Assembly (NCBI GenBank): GCA_001723765.1
Contig: MAYW01000017.1
Location: 1 to 47,154, forward strand
DNA length: 47,154 nucleotides
Reading direction: 5' to 3'
From: Candidatus Scalindua rubra
Lineage (GTDB): Bacteria > Planctomycetota > Brocadiia > Brocadiales > Scalinduaceae
The translations under genes were made by a program, and so were the position numbers. The notes beneath the pieces were generated by a model, which was not told where the DNA came from, did not search any database, and saw only the letters and a program-made list of their open reading frames with translations. The number at the start of each line of letters is the position of its first letter. Positions within the stretch are counted from its first letter, which is position 1. Shown one piece after another: positions 17,808 through 25,898 of this stretch.

Positions 17808-18859
17808 TTGGAAATCTCCACAGGGACTCTGGAAACCTCCACAAAAGCTCTGGAAATTTCCACAGGAGCTCCCCGTTGTTTCAGTGACGCGTTTACAGCT
17901 TCCATTACGCGTACCACGTTAAGACCATTTGTTCCATCTGTAAGGGGATGGCGGCCATTGGATAAACAAGAGATGAAATGATTGCATTGGTTCTTTAACG
18001 GTTCACTGGTATCAATGCGAGGGCTTATTATGTCCCCGTCACGTAATTGTAATTGGAATTCACCGAAAGAATCAGCTTCACCAGTTATTGCCGCGCCCTT
18101 TTCGAAAATGCGTACGCGTTCCATGCTGTTCAGATCATCAAAAACAATTCGTTTCTTACTTCCTACGACTGAAATTTCACGCACCTTATTGGAATTTATC
18201 CAACTAACGTGGATGTGACCAAGGATATTATGTGGATATCCAAGGGTAATAAAACCTACATCGGGACGCCCATTATTTAAAAAGCCTCCGCTTACAGCAC
18301 TTACCCAAAAGGGTTGTGCCTCAAGAAGAAAGGAGAAAATTGATATATCATGAGGGGCTAAATCCCAGATAGCGTTAACGTCTTTACGGATTAGGCCTAG
18401 ATGTGTGCGTGTAGCTTCTAAGTAGTAAATCGATCCAACATCATCATCAGACAGATATTCCTTTATCTTACGTATGGCAGGATTATAAAGAAATGTATGT
18501 CCAACCATTAGTTTTATTTTTTTCTCCTCCGCAAGTTTTACTAACTCCTCTCCTTCCTCGATAGAGGTAGTTAGCGGTTTCTCTACCAGTACGTGCTTGT
18601 TGTGTAATAAGCAGGCTTTGGTAATGCTATAATGTGTTGATGCTTCTGTTGCGACAACAACGGCATCAACCTGTTCATCTGCCAATAGTTCTTCTAAAAG
18701 CTTGGTAGGAAATACATAAGGGAATTTGCGGTGCATTATCCGAAGTCTATCTTCGCTCGTATCACACACACACGCTACAGTCACATCAGGTAATTCACTA
18801 AATACTCGAACATAATTTATACCCCAATATCCACAACCAATAATACCAATACGTATCAT
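17804..18859 (-). CDS. Gfo/Idh/MocA-family sugar oxidoreductase
   Basis: NAD(P)-dependent sugar dehydrogenase-like protein. The N-terminal nucleotide fold starts at once with MIRIGIIGCGYWGINY (GxGxxG), followed by VVVATEASTHY and HVLVEKPLTTS, whose EKP lysine is catalytic in this family. DLAPHDISIF supplies the active-site His. The start at ATG 18859 is chosen because GAGGGAAA precedes it and the family begins there; a longer frame to 18907 adds a non-homologous leader. The last ~21 residues are three copies of a 7-residue unit (PVEISR-like) from 21-bp tandem repeats. Relatives oxidise nucleotide-linked sugars ahead of DegT aminotransferases. Confidence 0.85.
   Translation of the reverse strand: MIRIGIIGCGYWGINYVRVFSELPDVTVACVCDTSEDRLRIMHRKFPYVFPTKLLEELLADEQVDAVVVATEASTHYSITKACLLHNKHVLVEKPLTTSIEEGEELVKLAEEKKIKLMVGHTFLYNPAIRKIKEYLSDDDVGSIYYLEATRTHLGLIRKDVNAIWDLAPHDISIFSFLLEAQPFWVSAVSGGFLNNGRPDVGFITLGYPHNILGHIHVSWINSNKVREISVVGSKKRIVFDDLNSMERVRIFEKGAAITGEADSFGEFQLQLRDGDIISPRIDTSEPLKNQCNHFISCLSNGRHPLTDGTNGLNVVRVMEAVNASLKQRGAPVEISRAFVEVSRVPVEISN
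17810..17872. repeat. three 21-bp tandem repeats encoding the oxidoreductase tail
   Basis: Units at 17810-17830, 17831-17851 and 17852-17872 share GGAAAYYTCCACARR. Each encodes a 7-residue unit, so copy-number change would keep the frame. Confidence 0.85.
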
Positions 18860-18986
18860 AATATTTCCCTCATATAGAAAAATCTTCCTACTAGACGGTA
18901 ATTGCAAGGAATATTTGGTACCTTGCTCAGCATTGCTTATGTGGTTTTTAATGCTTGTAACAGACTGTTATTAGTTATTTTTTAAA

Positions 18987-19158
18987 GCTAAATACATGCC
19001 AAAATGAATTTCGGTCTAAAATTTGTATATATACATATTACTATACCATTAACGTATTATAAAATTGAAACTTATGTAATGTATATATAAAGAAACGTGT
19101 TAATGTACACTTTCTTTGTTTAATTTTTGGTTATTTCTGTATAATATTTCATCATTTT
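18987..19158 (+). promoter_or_regulatory. ~170-bp conserved leader, copy C, with promoter
   Basis: Aligns with 7969-8142 and 13109-13279. TATAAT is at 19140-19145 with a TTGTTT -35-like hexamer 18 bp upstream. 13 bases separate the -10 box from the ATG, so a near-leaderless mRNA is predicted. Confidence 0.65.
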
Positions 19159-19911
19159 ATGAAAAATTATTCGGCAAACCCGGTAATATCATGTAGTTTC
19201 ATAATTCCAGTTTTAGATTTTTCTCCACATAGTCCTTACAATATTAAGACATTATTAAGTGACCTTGAAGGTATACATGGTGAGGTAATCTGTATCTTCA
19301 ATAGTCGTGAGGTTTATGATAAACTCCATAACCATCCACGCATAGACAAATACTGTTATAACAATGTAAATGCCGGTGTGAGCCGGTCATGGAATATTGG
19401 TATTAACCTGGCTGAAGGGAGGTGTGCGTTTGTACTTAATTCAGATATCCATGTACGTCCATTAGCAATTGAGCAATTGGAATCATATCTCTTTAGTCTG
19501 GATAAGGCCGTTTTAGTAGGTCCGCAGGGTACGCATCTTGATTTTAAGAAACTTAGTATTATCAAGTATTTTGAAAAAGGGACTTTCAATGAGCCGGTAC
19601 TAACACATGATGTTTCAGGTTTCTTTTTTGCTATCCATCTTGAAAGATTCTTTAAACACCGCTTGATGTTTGATGTGCAGTTCAGTCCATGTTTTTATGA
19701 AGAGTGGGATATGGGCTTACAGATTATACAGGCAGGTCTGGCCTGTTATGCTGTTCCCGTAAAGGACTTTGAACACCACTGGGGTGCATCTCAAGATGAG
19801 AACCTTTCGGTAAATTATTTTGGTAAGGAAATTACCAGAGCAGAAATAATGTCGAAAAACAGGGAAAGATTTGTGGCAAAGTGGCTAAAGCCTTCCGCTA
19901 CAGTCAACTAG
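19159..19911 (+). CDS. GT2-like glycosyltransferase, copy C
   Basis: 250-residue twin of the 13280 gene. It has SFIIPVLDFSPHSPYNIK, NAGVSRSWNIGINLAEG, FVLNSDIHVRP and EEWDMGLQIIQAGL. The middle segment (about 125-155: VGPQGTHLDFKKL onward) differs most from copy B, suggesting a changed acceptor. It is followed by an intact GT4 gene. In copy B the same downstream gene survives only as a 36-bp stub. Copies B and C differ by a one-codon indel near residue 10. Confidence 0.8.
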   Translation: MKNYSANPVISCSFIIPVLDFSPHSPYNIKTLLSDLEGIHGEVICIFNSREVYDKLHNHPRIDKYCYNNVNAGVSRSWNIGINLAEGRCAFVLNSDIHVRPLAIEQLESYLFSLDKAVLVGPQGTHLDFKKLSIIKYFEKGTFNEPVLTHDVSGFFFAIHLERFFKHRLMFDVQFSPCFYEEWDMGLQIIQAGLACYAVPVKDFEHHWGASQDENLSVNYFGKEITRAEIMSKNRERFVAKWLKPSATVN

Positions 19912-20074
19912 TTTGCGGTAATATTTTGTAGAATTGCTTAATTCAATGACATTGCTTTCGAAAAGGAGGCAACCTTGCTTTCGCAATGAATCCAATTGCT
20001 ATGCCTCGCGGCGCCTTAAAGTGACATGAGCATTTAATATTTAAGTGAGTTATAATTAAAAAACAGGTTACATT

Positions 20075-21238
20075 ATGATTTATTTGATTCTACCCAGGGG
20101 AAATAATTTTGGTTGGGGTGTTTGCGGGAAGTATCTTGTTAAAGAAATATCTGATATTACAGATGTGAAATATATTACAGAGAATTTTGGTGTTAACGAT
20201 ATTGGTGAAGAGTATGAATTCTATTTCCTCAAGAGTAGGTTAATTAGTGAAGCAGAAGCCAGGGAGATTAATAGTGGCGTAATCATACAAGTGAATCAAC
20301 CTATTTTACAGGCAATAGGTAACCAAACCCTGATGCCCTGGGGGCCGAAAATAAAGGGTTCCTTCAAGGCAGGATACACTTTTTTTGAAGAAAATATACT
20401 TCAACAAGAGTATATTCAAAATGGGAAAAACAACTTTGACGTTGTAATTACGGGATCAAAATGGTGTGAAGAAGTTCTTAGAAGCCACGGACTTGATAAC
20501 GTAACAACCGTAATACAGGGAGTGGATTTACAAATATTCAACTCTTATCATTCAGAAAAAGAGATTTTCAAGGATAATTTTGTGATCTTTTCAGGTGGTA
20601 AATTCGAGATTCGCAAGGGACAGGATATTGTTATAAAGGCATTTAAGGCTCTACAGGATAGACATAATGATGTCATACTCGTAAACGCATGGTTTAATAT
20701 GTGGGGAGATAGCATGAATACCATGGCAGCTTCCCCGTACATCAAATATGAAGTTAAATCGAAAGATTATGCCACGGTAATGAACAAGATTCTCCATGAT
20801 AACGGTATAGACACTAAGCGAGTCGTCACGATTTTGCCGCGCCCAAATGCCCTAATGGCAAAAATATACAAAAATACTGATATTGGTTTGTTTCCGAATA
20901 GGTGTGAGGGGGGCACCAATCTCGTCCTCATGGAATATATGGCTTGCCGTAAACCAGTAATTGCATCTTATAGCAGTGGTCATAGAGACATTATCAATAA
21001 AGATAATTCGATTATGATAGAGAATATGAAACCAATAGACATTAATAGAAACGGAACCAGGATTGCTGTATGGGACGATCCTGATTTAGATGAAACCATC
21101 AACCATCTGGAATGGGCCTATCAACACAGAGAGGAATTGAGATCGTATGGATTACGGGCAGGGAATGACCTGAAAGAACTTACATGGAAGAGGAGTGCAG
21201 AGAAATTTGTTGAGATTATTGAGAAGCATAAAATATAA
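20075..21238 (+). CDS. glycosyltransferase family 4
   Basis: 387-residue GT-B enzyme. The N-terminal half begins MIYLILPRGNNFGWGVCGKYL. The donor half has VIFSGGKFEIRKGQDIVIKAF, the GT4 GKxxxxKG-like loop, and CEGGTNLVLMEYMACRKPVIA, the E-x7-E signature. It follows GT2 copy C by 163 bp with no terminator between, so the two may be co-transcribed from leader C. Donor unknown. Confidence 0.9.
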   Translation: MIYLILPRGNNFGWGVCGKYLVKEISDITDVKYITENFGVNDIGEEYEFYFLKSRLISEAEAREINSGVIIQVNQPILQAIGNQTLMPWGPKIKGSFKAGYTFFEENILQQEYIQNGKNNFDVVITGSKWCEEVLRSHGLDNVTTVIQGVDLQIFNSYHSEKEIFKDNFVIFSGGKFEIRKGQDIVIKAFKALQDRHNDVILVNAWFNMWGDSMNTMAASPYIKYEVKSKDYATVMNKILHDNGIDTKRVVTILPRPNALMAKIYKNTDIGLFPNRCEGGTNLVLMEYMACRKPVIASYSSGHRDIINKDNSIMIENMKPIDINRNGTRIAVWDDPDLDETINHLEWAYQHREELRSYGLRAGNDLKELTWKRSAEKFVEIIEKHKI

Positions 21239-21313
21239 ACAGGAAAAACAAAGTAAAAATCAGTGTTATTCAGCATGAAAACTGCACGTGTTCATAATTC
21301 ATAATAATAAGAC

Positions 21314-21359
21314 AAATCCCCCTATTTCCCCCTTTAACAAAGGGGGACTAAGGGGGATT
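21314..21359. repeat. CCCCCTTT/AAAGGGGG repeat, possible terminator
   Basis: AAATCCCCCTATTTCCCCC and its imperfect reverse complement flank an AACA loop. It lies downstream of the GT4 gene and may end its transcript. Confidence 0.75.
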
Positions 21360-21435
21360 ATAATATTATTCCTTACCAGCCACGTTTTTGGGCGGCGTTC
21401 TGGAGGTGCCTTTTGGTGGGTAGGTTTCTGCCCTT

Positions 21436-21570
21436 TTATTCTTTGTAATATTGCATGATTACCTGTTCCCTCGGCATCGCCCCAATTCTATCCTGGTTTT
21501 CTTTTGGTTTGAGCCGGTCGGGTTGACTATCATTTTTCCTCTTGACTTCAATAGTATATGTCTTTATCAT
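21436..21570 (-). CDS. hypothetical small protein, 44 residues
   Basis: ATG at 21570 opens a charged frame starting MIKTYTIEVKRKND and ending MQYYKE. After its stop the same frame continues for about 20 sensible codons (KGRNLPTKRHLQNAAQKRGW), so it may be a remnant of a longer gene. I recognise no family and see no good ribosome binding site. Confidence 0.25.
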   Translation of the reverse strand: MIKTYTIEVKRKNDSQPDRLKPKENQDRIGAMPREQVIMQYYKE

Positions 21571-21903
21571 CTTATTTCACTTCATTATACCAGCAAAAGA
21601 ACTATACCACATAGAGTGATGTGGAAAAGTTACCTTAAATAAATGTTTATGCTTACATGGACGTAAAAGACATGAACTTTCTTGCCATATATAATTATTG
21701 ATGTAACTTATAAGTAAACAATATAATGATAAATATTTACTCTTTTCGTTAATAAATAGATATATTATCAAGTATTTTTGCAGAAAAGTGCGTAAAATCA
21801 ATTAGCAATAGACTGGCTAGACTTATAGTTTCACTAATTTGTAGAATAAGTATAAAAATTAATGTTATGTCAAAAAAGAATTCCAATATAGAGTTTTTGC
21901 GGC
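21571..21903. other. AT-rich intergenic region before the toxin-antitoxin pair
   Basis: No convincing gene. It contains GTTATGT at about 21863, the reverse complement of the ACATAAC found just after the antitoxin gene, which could mark cassette edges. Confidence 0.35.
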
Positions 21904-21932
21904 TTGATCCCAAAGTGGGGTCGTGCTATAAT
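21904..21932 (+). promoter_or_regulatory. promoter and operator of the toxin-antitoxin pair
   Basis: TTGATC (-35) at 21904-21909 and TATAAT (-10) at 21927-21932 with a 17-bp spacer. An imperfect inverted repeat GATCCC...GGGGTC overlaps the -35 box and spacer, the usual place for antitoxin autorepression. Confidence 0.65.
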
Positions 21933-21939
21933 TTGTTTT

Positions 21940-22242
21940 GTGAGAATAATAGCAAAACGAACTTTAAGGGAGTTTTGGGAGTCATCATCACAATATGCTG
22001 AAGCAAAATTGCCACTTGAAGCGTGGCATGCAGAGGCACTAAAGGCAACTTGGCGAACACCTCAAGATATTAAAGCTCAGTTTCGTTCGGCTAGCATTCT
22101 CAAAAATAATCGCGTTGTTTTCAATATCGGGGGCAATAAATATCGTTTAGTTGTAGCGATAGATTATACCCGTCAGACTATTTTTGTAAGATTTATTGGT
22201 ACTCATAAACAATATGACAAAATTGATGCGGAGGTAATTTAA
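21940..22242 (+). CDS. higB: HigB-type mRNA interferase toxin
   Basis: 100-residue RelE/HigB-fold ribonuclease toxin. It starts VRIIAKRTLREFWE, then WRTPQDIKAQF, FNIGGNKYRLVVAIDYTRQTIFVRFIGTHKQYDKI, the hallmark C-terminal strand set of HigB. I take GTG at 21940 as start. The TTG at 21904 used by the longest frame is the -35 box. The GTG lies only seven bases past the -10 box, so the mRNA is probably leaderless. The gene overlaps higA by one base (TAATG), with GGAGGT before it. As expected for HigBA, the toxin comes first. Confidence 0.9.
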   Translation: MRIIAKRTLREFWESSSQYAEAKLPLEAWHAEALKATWRTPQDIKAQFRSASILKNNRVVFNIGGNKYRLVVAIDYTRQTIFVRFIGTHKQYDKIDAEVI

Positions 22243-22601
22243 TGGATATTCGTCCTATAAAGTCTGAAACCGATTATGAGCGAGCACTTTCTGAAATTGA
22301 GAGTTTGTGGGGTGCAGAGGAAAATACTAAAGAAGGAAATAAATTAGATATTCTTTTAGTTTTAGTTGAAGATTATGAAAGAAAACATCATGCCATTGAC
22401 CCACCTGATCCGGTAGAAGCAATAAAATTTAGAATGGAACAAATGAATTTAACTCGTAAGGATTTAGAGCCATATATTGGAAAACGTGGTCGGGTATCAG
22501 AAATTCTCAGTCATCAAAGAAACTTGTCGCTGAATATGATTCGTAAACTACATGTTCATTTGCATATTCCTCTTGAGAGTTTAATCGCTAAATCAGCATA
22601 A
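22242..22601 (+). CDS. higA: HigA-type antitoxin with helix-turn-helix
   Basis: 119-residue antitoxin. The N-terminal half (IRPIKSETDYERALSEIESL) is the toxin-binding part of the HigA family. Residues about 66-105 (MNLTRKDLEPYIGKRGRVSEIL onward) form an XRE/Cro-type DNA-binding domain. It would neutralise HigB and repress the promoter at 21904-21932. A strong GGAGGT lies inside the end of higB, and the overlap implies coupled translation. The DNA that follows is an attC-like hairpin region, so the pair may be a mobile cassette. Confidence 0.9.
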   Translation: MDIRPIKSETDYERALSEIESLWGAEENTKEGNKLDILLVLVEDYERKHHAIDPPDPVEAIKFRMEQMNLTRKDLEPYIGKRGRVSEILSHQRNLSLNMIRKLHVHLHIPLESLIAKSA

Positions 22602-22603
22602 AG

Positions 22604-22886
22604 ACATAACAAGGCGCTTCACCTGACCCAAAACCAGCGCTGCTTTTTGTAGGTTATACTGCTATCAAAGTTTTGTGGTTTTGGGCAGGTGAGCTTTGCC
22701 GATAAGCTGACCGCAAGCGGCCAGCTTATCGCCGGCTGTTGAGTGCTTCGCACTCCAACGCCCTTGACAGGGCTCCGCTTACGCTCCGCCTATCAAGGGC
22801 GTTCGAGCCGACTTCGATTCTCAGGAAGAGACCGCTGTCGCACTCTCTTCCCTGCGAGTCTTGCGGCTCAACAGCCGGCGTTAGTT
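22604..22886. repeat. nested-hairpin region with attC-like ends
   Basis: Begins ACATAACAAGGCGC and ends GCCGGCGTTAGTTGC, the style of integron cassette attC sites. It holds: a long hairpin 22616-22635/22677-22694; GATAAGCTG...CAGCTTATC at 22701-22730; a 13-bp perfect outer stem GCCGGCTGTTGAG (22731-22743) with CTCAACAGCCGGC (22867-22879); and, nested inside, GAGTGCTTCGCACTC (22741-22755), AACGCCCTTGA/TCAAGGGCGTT (22757-22803) and GAAGAGA/TCTCTTC (22825-22850). At ~280 bp it is longer than usual attC sites, so another repeat may be inserted in it. Confidence 0.55.
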
Positions 22887-22915
22887 GCAATTCATTTGCT
22901 ATAGACTAAAAAGGA

Positions 22916-23053
22916 ATGACAAAGAAAATTTTGAGATTGGATTATCAGCAAACATCGCAATATTTCCATGAATTGGCTGATGTTCGTTTTAAGCTTTTGG
23001 CCCTTGTTCCTATTGTCACAGGGGGCACTGGGTCGGACCAAGCTAGTTCTTAA
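22916..23053 (+). pseudogene. truncated gene for a small membrane-type protein
   Basis: 45 codons from ATG 22916, preceded by AAAGGA. It starts MTKKILRLDYQQTSQYFHEL and continues ADVRFKLLALVPIVTG, which resembles the N-terminus and first membrane helix of a common uncharacterised membrane protein. It then ends after GGTGSDQASS. The normal remaining membrane helices are missing, so it is probably a broken cassette gene. From 23054 to 23181 I see no further gene. Confidence 0.45.
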
Positions 23054-23181
23054 TATAAATGAGAAAAGTTCTAATAATGAGGTTGTTTTTTTTATTTAAG
23101 GAAAAACGTGTCTTTATGCGGTTGATGAATTGCTGAATTGTTTTTGATCCTTCCTGAACAATTTCTGTTGTGAGTGAATTT

Positions 23182-24945
23182 TCATAGAAGTTTTGATTTA
23201 AGGAGCTTGTTCATCAAAGTATGTGTGGGTGTATAATTCCGATCAATCTCCATTGCCTTCAAGCAATAATTTGCGGCTTCTTCAAGATTGCCTGCCTCAA
23301 ACAGACACTCTGCTAATTTATATTGAGATTCCGTGTGTGATGGAGAGATGTCAGCTGCTACTTGAAAGGCTTCAAGTGCATTTTCTTTGTTCCCAAGAGC
23401 CGTAAATACCCTCCCTAAACCCAAAGCGGCATTGCCATAAAATGGATTTGCTTCAAGTGCATTGTTGTAGAATTTCGCTGCATTTGAATAATCCCTATTC
23501 TTTTCGCAAAGTAGTGCAATCGCTTCAATGCAGGGCACATAGGATGATGAAACAGATAATGCAGTTTCGTAAACGGACAGTGCCTTTTCCTTTTCTCGTG
23601 ATTCAAGGATATTGCCCAGATAAAGTAATGACCTGACAGAACGTGGATTTATTTCTATGGCACGGTTGAAGAATTCAATAGCCTTTTCATTTTCTTTATG
23701 CCTCATATAGCTGTAGCCTAGCCAAAAAAGTGGAAGATAGTAATCGGGCATAAGCTCGTGAGCTTTCTGGTATAGAGACCTTGCACTTTGGACATTGCCA
23801 TTTGCCTCATCTGTTACACCCTTATAAAGCAAAACTTCAGTCTCGGTTTTTTCAACATCGAATGATTCACTTGCCTGGCTTAGGTTGGATAGTTTGAAAG
23901 CCTTGTTATCCTTAACGGCTCTTTTCTTGCATAGATTCTTGTAATACTCGATTCTGTTCTTTGCATGTTGATCTTCCATTCGATAGCTTCGAATATATTC
24001 ATATGTATTTCGAGCAACTTTTTGTCGCAGTGTTTGGTTCTGTATGAGGTCTTCGAGAATCGTTTTGAGTTTATTGTTATCTTCGAAAAGAAAAGCATTG
24101 GATCCATGAACAGCATGCTTCTTGTACTGGGTTATGGCTGAAAGGACAGGAATCACACCTCTGGAGGCATATTCCACAAACTTTATGTCGGAACGGCAAT
24201 GGTTGTACGGTGTATCTATCATCGTTGCAATACCAATATCCAGTGCTTCCAGAAAACGGAAGTAATCTTTGAGTGTGCCTGGAGGTGTATAAGTCTTTTG
24301 GGATTCGGGGATGCACGAAAAAATGTTGATAAATTGTTCATCATCTCCCATAAAGGAAAAACTCACATTAGGATATTTGTTACAGATATCCACTATCGTT
24401 TGGCTTATTTGTTTTAGGTCTTCGGTATGTCCTGACGAACCAGCCCAACCTATCACGATCGAATTGGATGTCGTTTCTTTATATTGGCCAAGCTCACTGA
24501 TTTGATTTTCAAAAATCACCATATTGGAGTTTAAAAAACTATATTTTTCCAGAATACCTTCTCCAGTTACCTGAGATGCATCAGCCATCCTGATAAGTTG
24601 AAAAGCTGAAGCCACATTTACAGGATCGCTGAACCATCTCTTTATTCCAACGCCAGATTGACCAGCAACAAAATTATCTGATATTTCGTAAACCGTTGCG
24701 AGTTTCTTTTGTTTGCGTTCTTCTATGATGGGTAATAAATCATGTTCTGTCAAAAGATGCAAAATCAGGACATCTGCTTGCAGACAAAGAGCTTCAAAGT
24801 AAGGAGATATAGTACTGACATTAATGACGGTTACTCCAGGAATTTTTCCCATAGCGATTGAAGGCTGTTCCACACGATATACATAATCACCTACTACAGA
24901 TGTTTGCATAGCAACTGCATTCACAATTAACAAATCATCTATCAT
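23182..24945 (-). CDS. glycosyltransferase with C-terminal TPRs
   Basis: 587 residues, a paralogue of the 2327-3910 protein. The GT-B part (1-350) carries ATVYEISDNF, IVIGWAGSSGHTEDL, LDIGIATMIDTPYNHCRSD and IKFVEYASRGVIPV. Residues about 375-585 hold five to six TPRs (AIEFFNRAIEINPRS, ALEAFQVAADISPSH). More TPRs than its paralogue. ATG 24945. It follows the integron-like region and is the last gene of a small minus-strand set. Probably adds a sugar in glycan or protein glycosylation; substrate unknown. Confidence 0.8.
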   Translation of the reverse strand: MIDDLLIVNAVAMQTSVVGDYVYRVEQPSIAMGKIPGVTVINVSTISPYFEALCLQADVLILHLLTEHDLLPIIEERKQKKLATVYEISDNFVAGQSGVGIKRWFSDPVNVASAFQLIRMADASQVTGEGILEKYSFLNSNMVIFENQISELGQYKETTSNSIVIGWAGSSGHTEDLKQISQTIVDICNKYPNVSFSFMGDDEQFINIFSCIPESQKTYTPPGTLKDYFRFLEALDIGIATMIDTPYNHCRSDIKFVEYASRGVIPVLSAITQYKKHAVHGSNAFLFEDNNKLKTILEDLIQNQTLRQKVARNTYEYIRSYRMEDQHAKNRIEYYKNLCKKRAVKDNKAFKLSNLSQASESFDVEKTETEVLLYKGVTDEANGNVQSARSLYQKAHELMPDYYLPLFWLGYSYMRHKENEKAIEFFNRAIEINPRSVRSLLYLGNILESREKEKALSVYETALSVSSSYVPCIEAIALLCEKNRDYSNAAKFYNNALEANPFYGNAALGLGRVFTALGNKENALEAFQVAADISPSHTESQYKLAECLFEAGNLEEAANYCLKAMEIDRNYTPTHTLMNKLLKSKLL

Positions 24946-24971
24946 ATTCTTTCAACCTCAAGCCGTAATAA

Positions 24972-25544
24972 TTACTTTGAGATTTTAATAAATTCGAATA
25001 TTTCCTTTAGTCCTATCTTTAAGTCTTTCAGGTAGGGTGATTCAAGGATATCATCCTTGCTGTATGTCTTGTTAAGATGATATGTGTTATCCATCAGGAT
25101 ATAAATCTCTATAGATTCTTCTTCTGGTATTACTATCCAATATTCCTTTACACCAAATCTCGCATAAAGTTTCTTCTTTTGTACCAAATCCCTGTAAGCG
25201 CTGCTCTCTGAGATTATCTCTACCGCAAGATCAGGTGGTCCCTGGATGTTTTTTTCACCTATGATATTCAACCTTTCTTTTGAGATAAATAATATATCGG
25301 GTTGAACTACATTCTCATTATCAAGATATACATCGCATGGCGCATCAAAAACCTCTCCAAGGTTATTTTCTGTTATAAACTTCCTTAATTTAAACTCAAG
25401 TTTTCCAGAAATCCTTTGATGTCCTGGAACTGGTGATGGTGTCATAAGTAATTCTCCTTCTATGAGTTCATATCTCTTATCATCATTGATATTAAGATAA
25501 TCTTCGTAGGTATATTTTTTCTTTTCTATAACAGTATGTGCCAT
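24972..25544 (-). CDS. Uma2-family PD-(D/E)xK nuclease-like protein
   Basis: 190 residues. Family signature: YEDYLNINDDKRYELIEGEL, then VVQPDILFISKERL and PPDLAVEIISESS, giving the Asp and Glu-x-Ile of a restriction-endonuclease fold, followed by KKKLYARFGVKEYWIV. GGGAGG stands eight bases before ATG 25544. Uma2 proteins are very common accessory genes of unknown physiological role. Nothing here links it to the glycan genes. Confidence 0.9.
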   Translation of the reverse strand: MAHTVIEKKKYTYEDYLNINDDKRYELIEGELLMTPSPVPGHQRISGKLEFKLRKFITENNLGEVFDAPCDVYLDNENVVQPDILFISKERLNIIGEKNIQGPPDLAVEIISESSAYRDLVQKKKLYARFGVKEYWIVIPEEESIEIYILMDNTYHLNKTYSKDDILESPYLKDLKIGLKEIFEFIKISK

Positions 25545-25634
25545 AAAGAACCTCCCATAGTATTTCGTTGTGAAAGTTTTTAACTCTTTCTCCCCGTTTT
25601 CCAGAGTTACTTATTCCTTACATTAATTGATTAA

Positions 25635-25898
25635 TTATCCCATTACTTCTGTGAGGTTTAATTCCTCAATTGAGGAATGCTTCCTCCATTTCTTTACATA
25701 AACATAAACTATTGGCTGATTTGATTCACGATTCTTTAGTGATGTCTCTTTGTGCCAGTTATTAAAATCGTCTTCTCCTTCAACTTGAAAAATAACCAGA
25801 GCATTAACAGGTATTTTGTTTGTATATTCATCGTTTTCCATTAAATATCTATGAAATTCTGTTGATACCATAGCCAAAAAATTTGTATAGTTACTCAT
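25635..25898 (-). CDS. small uncharacterised protein, partner of the next gene
   Basis: 87 residues, with FLAMVSTEFHRYLMEN, PVNALVIFQVEGEDDFNNWH and PIVYVYVKKWRKHSS. It resembles a small domain-of-unknown-function family (possibly DUF5647), which I cannot confirm. AGGAG precedes ATG 25898, and it overlaps the 3' end of the upstream gene by 8 bp, so the two are coupled. No catalytic motif is visible. Confidence 0.7.
   Translation of the reverse strand: MSNYTNFLAMVSTEFHRYLMENDEYTNKIPVNALVIFQVEGEDDFNNWHKETSLKNRESNQPIVYVYVKKWRKHSSIEELNLTEVMG

Noticed and set aside
21904-21939. TTG-initiated longer toxin frame
   Set aside because: The TTG is part of a good -35 box and the following bases form the promoter; GTG 21940 matches the family start.
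23415-24505. Numerous overlapping open frames opposite the TPR-glycosyltransferase gene
   Set aside because: They are shadows of the 23182-24945 gene, with no ribosome binding sites or recognisable families.
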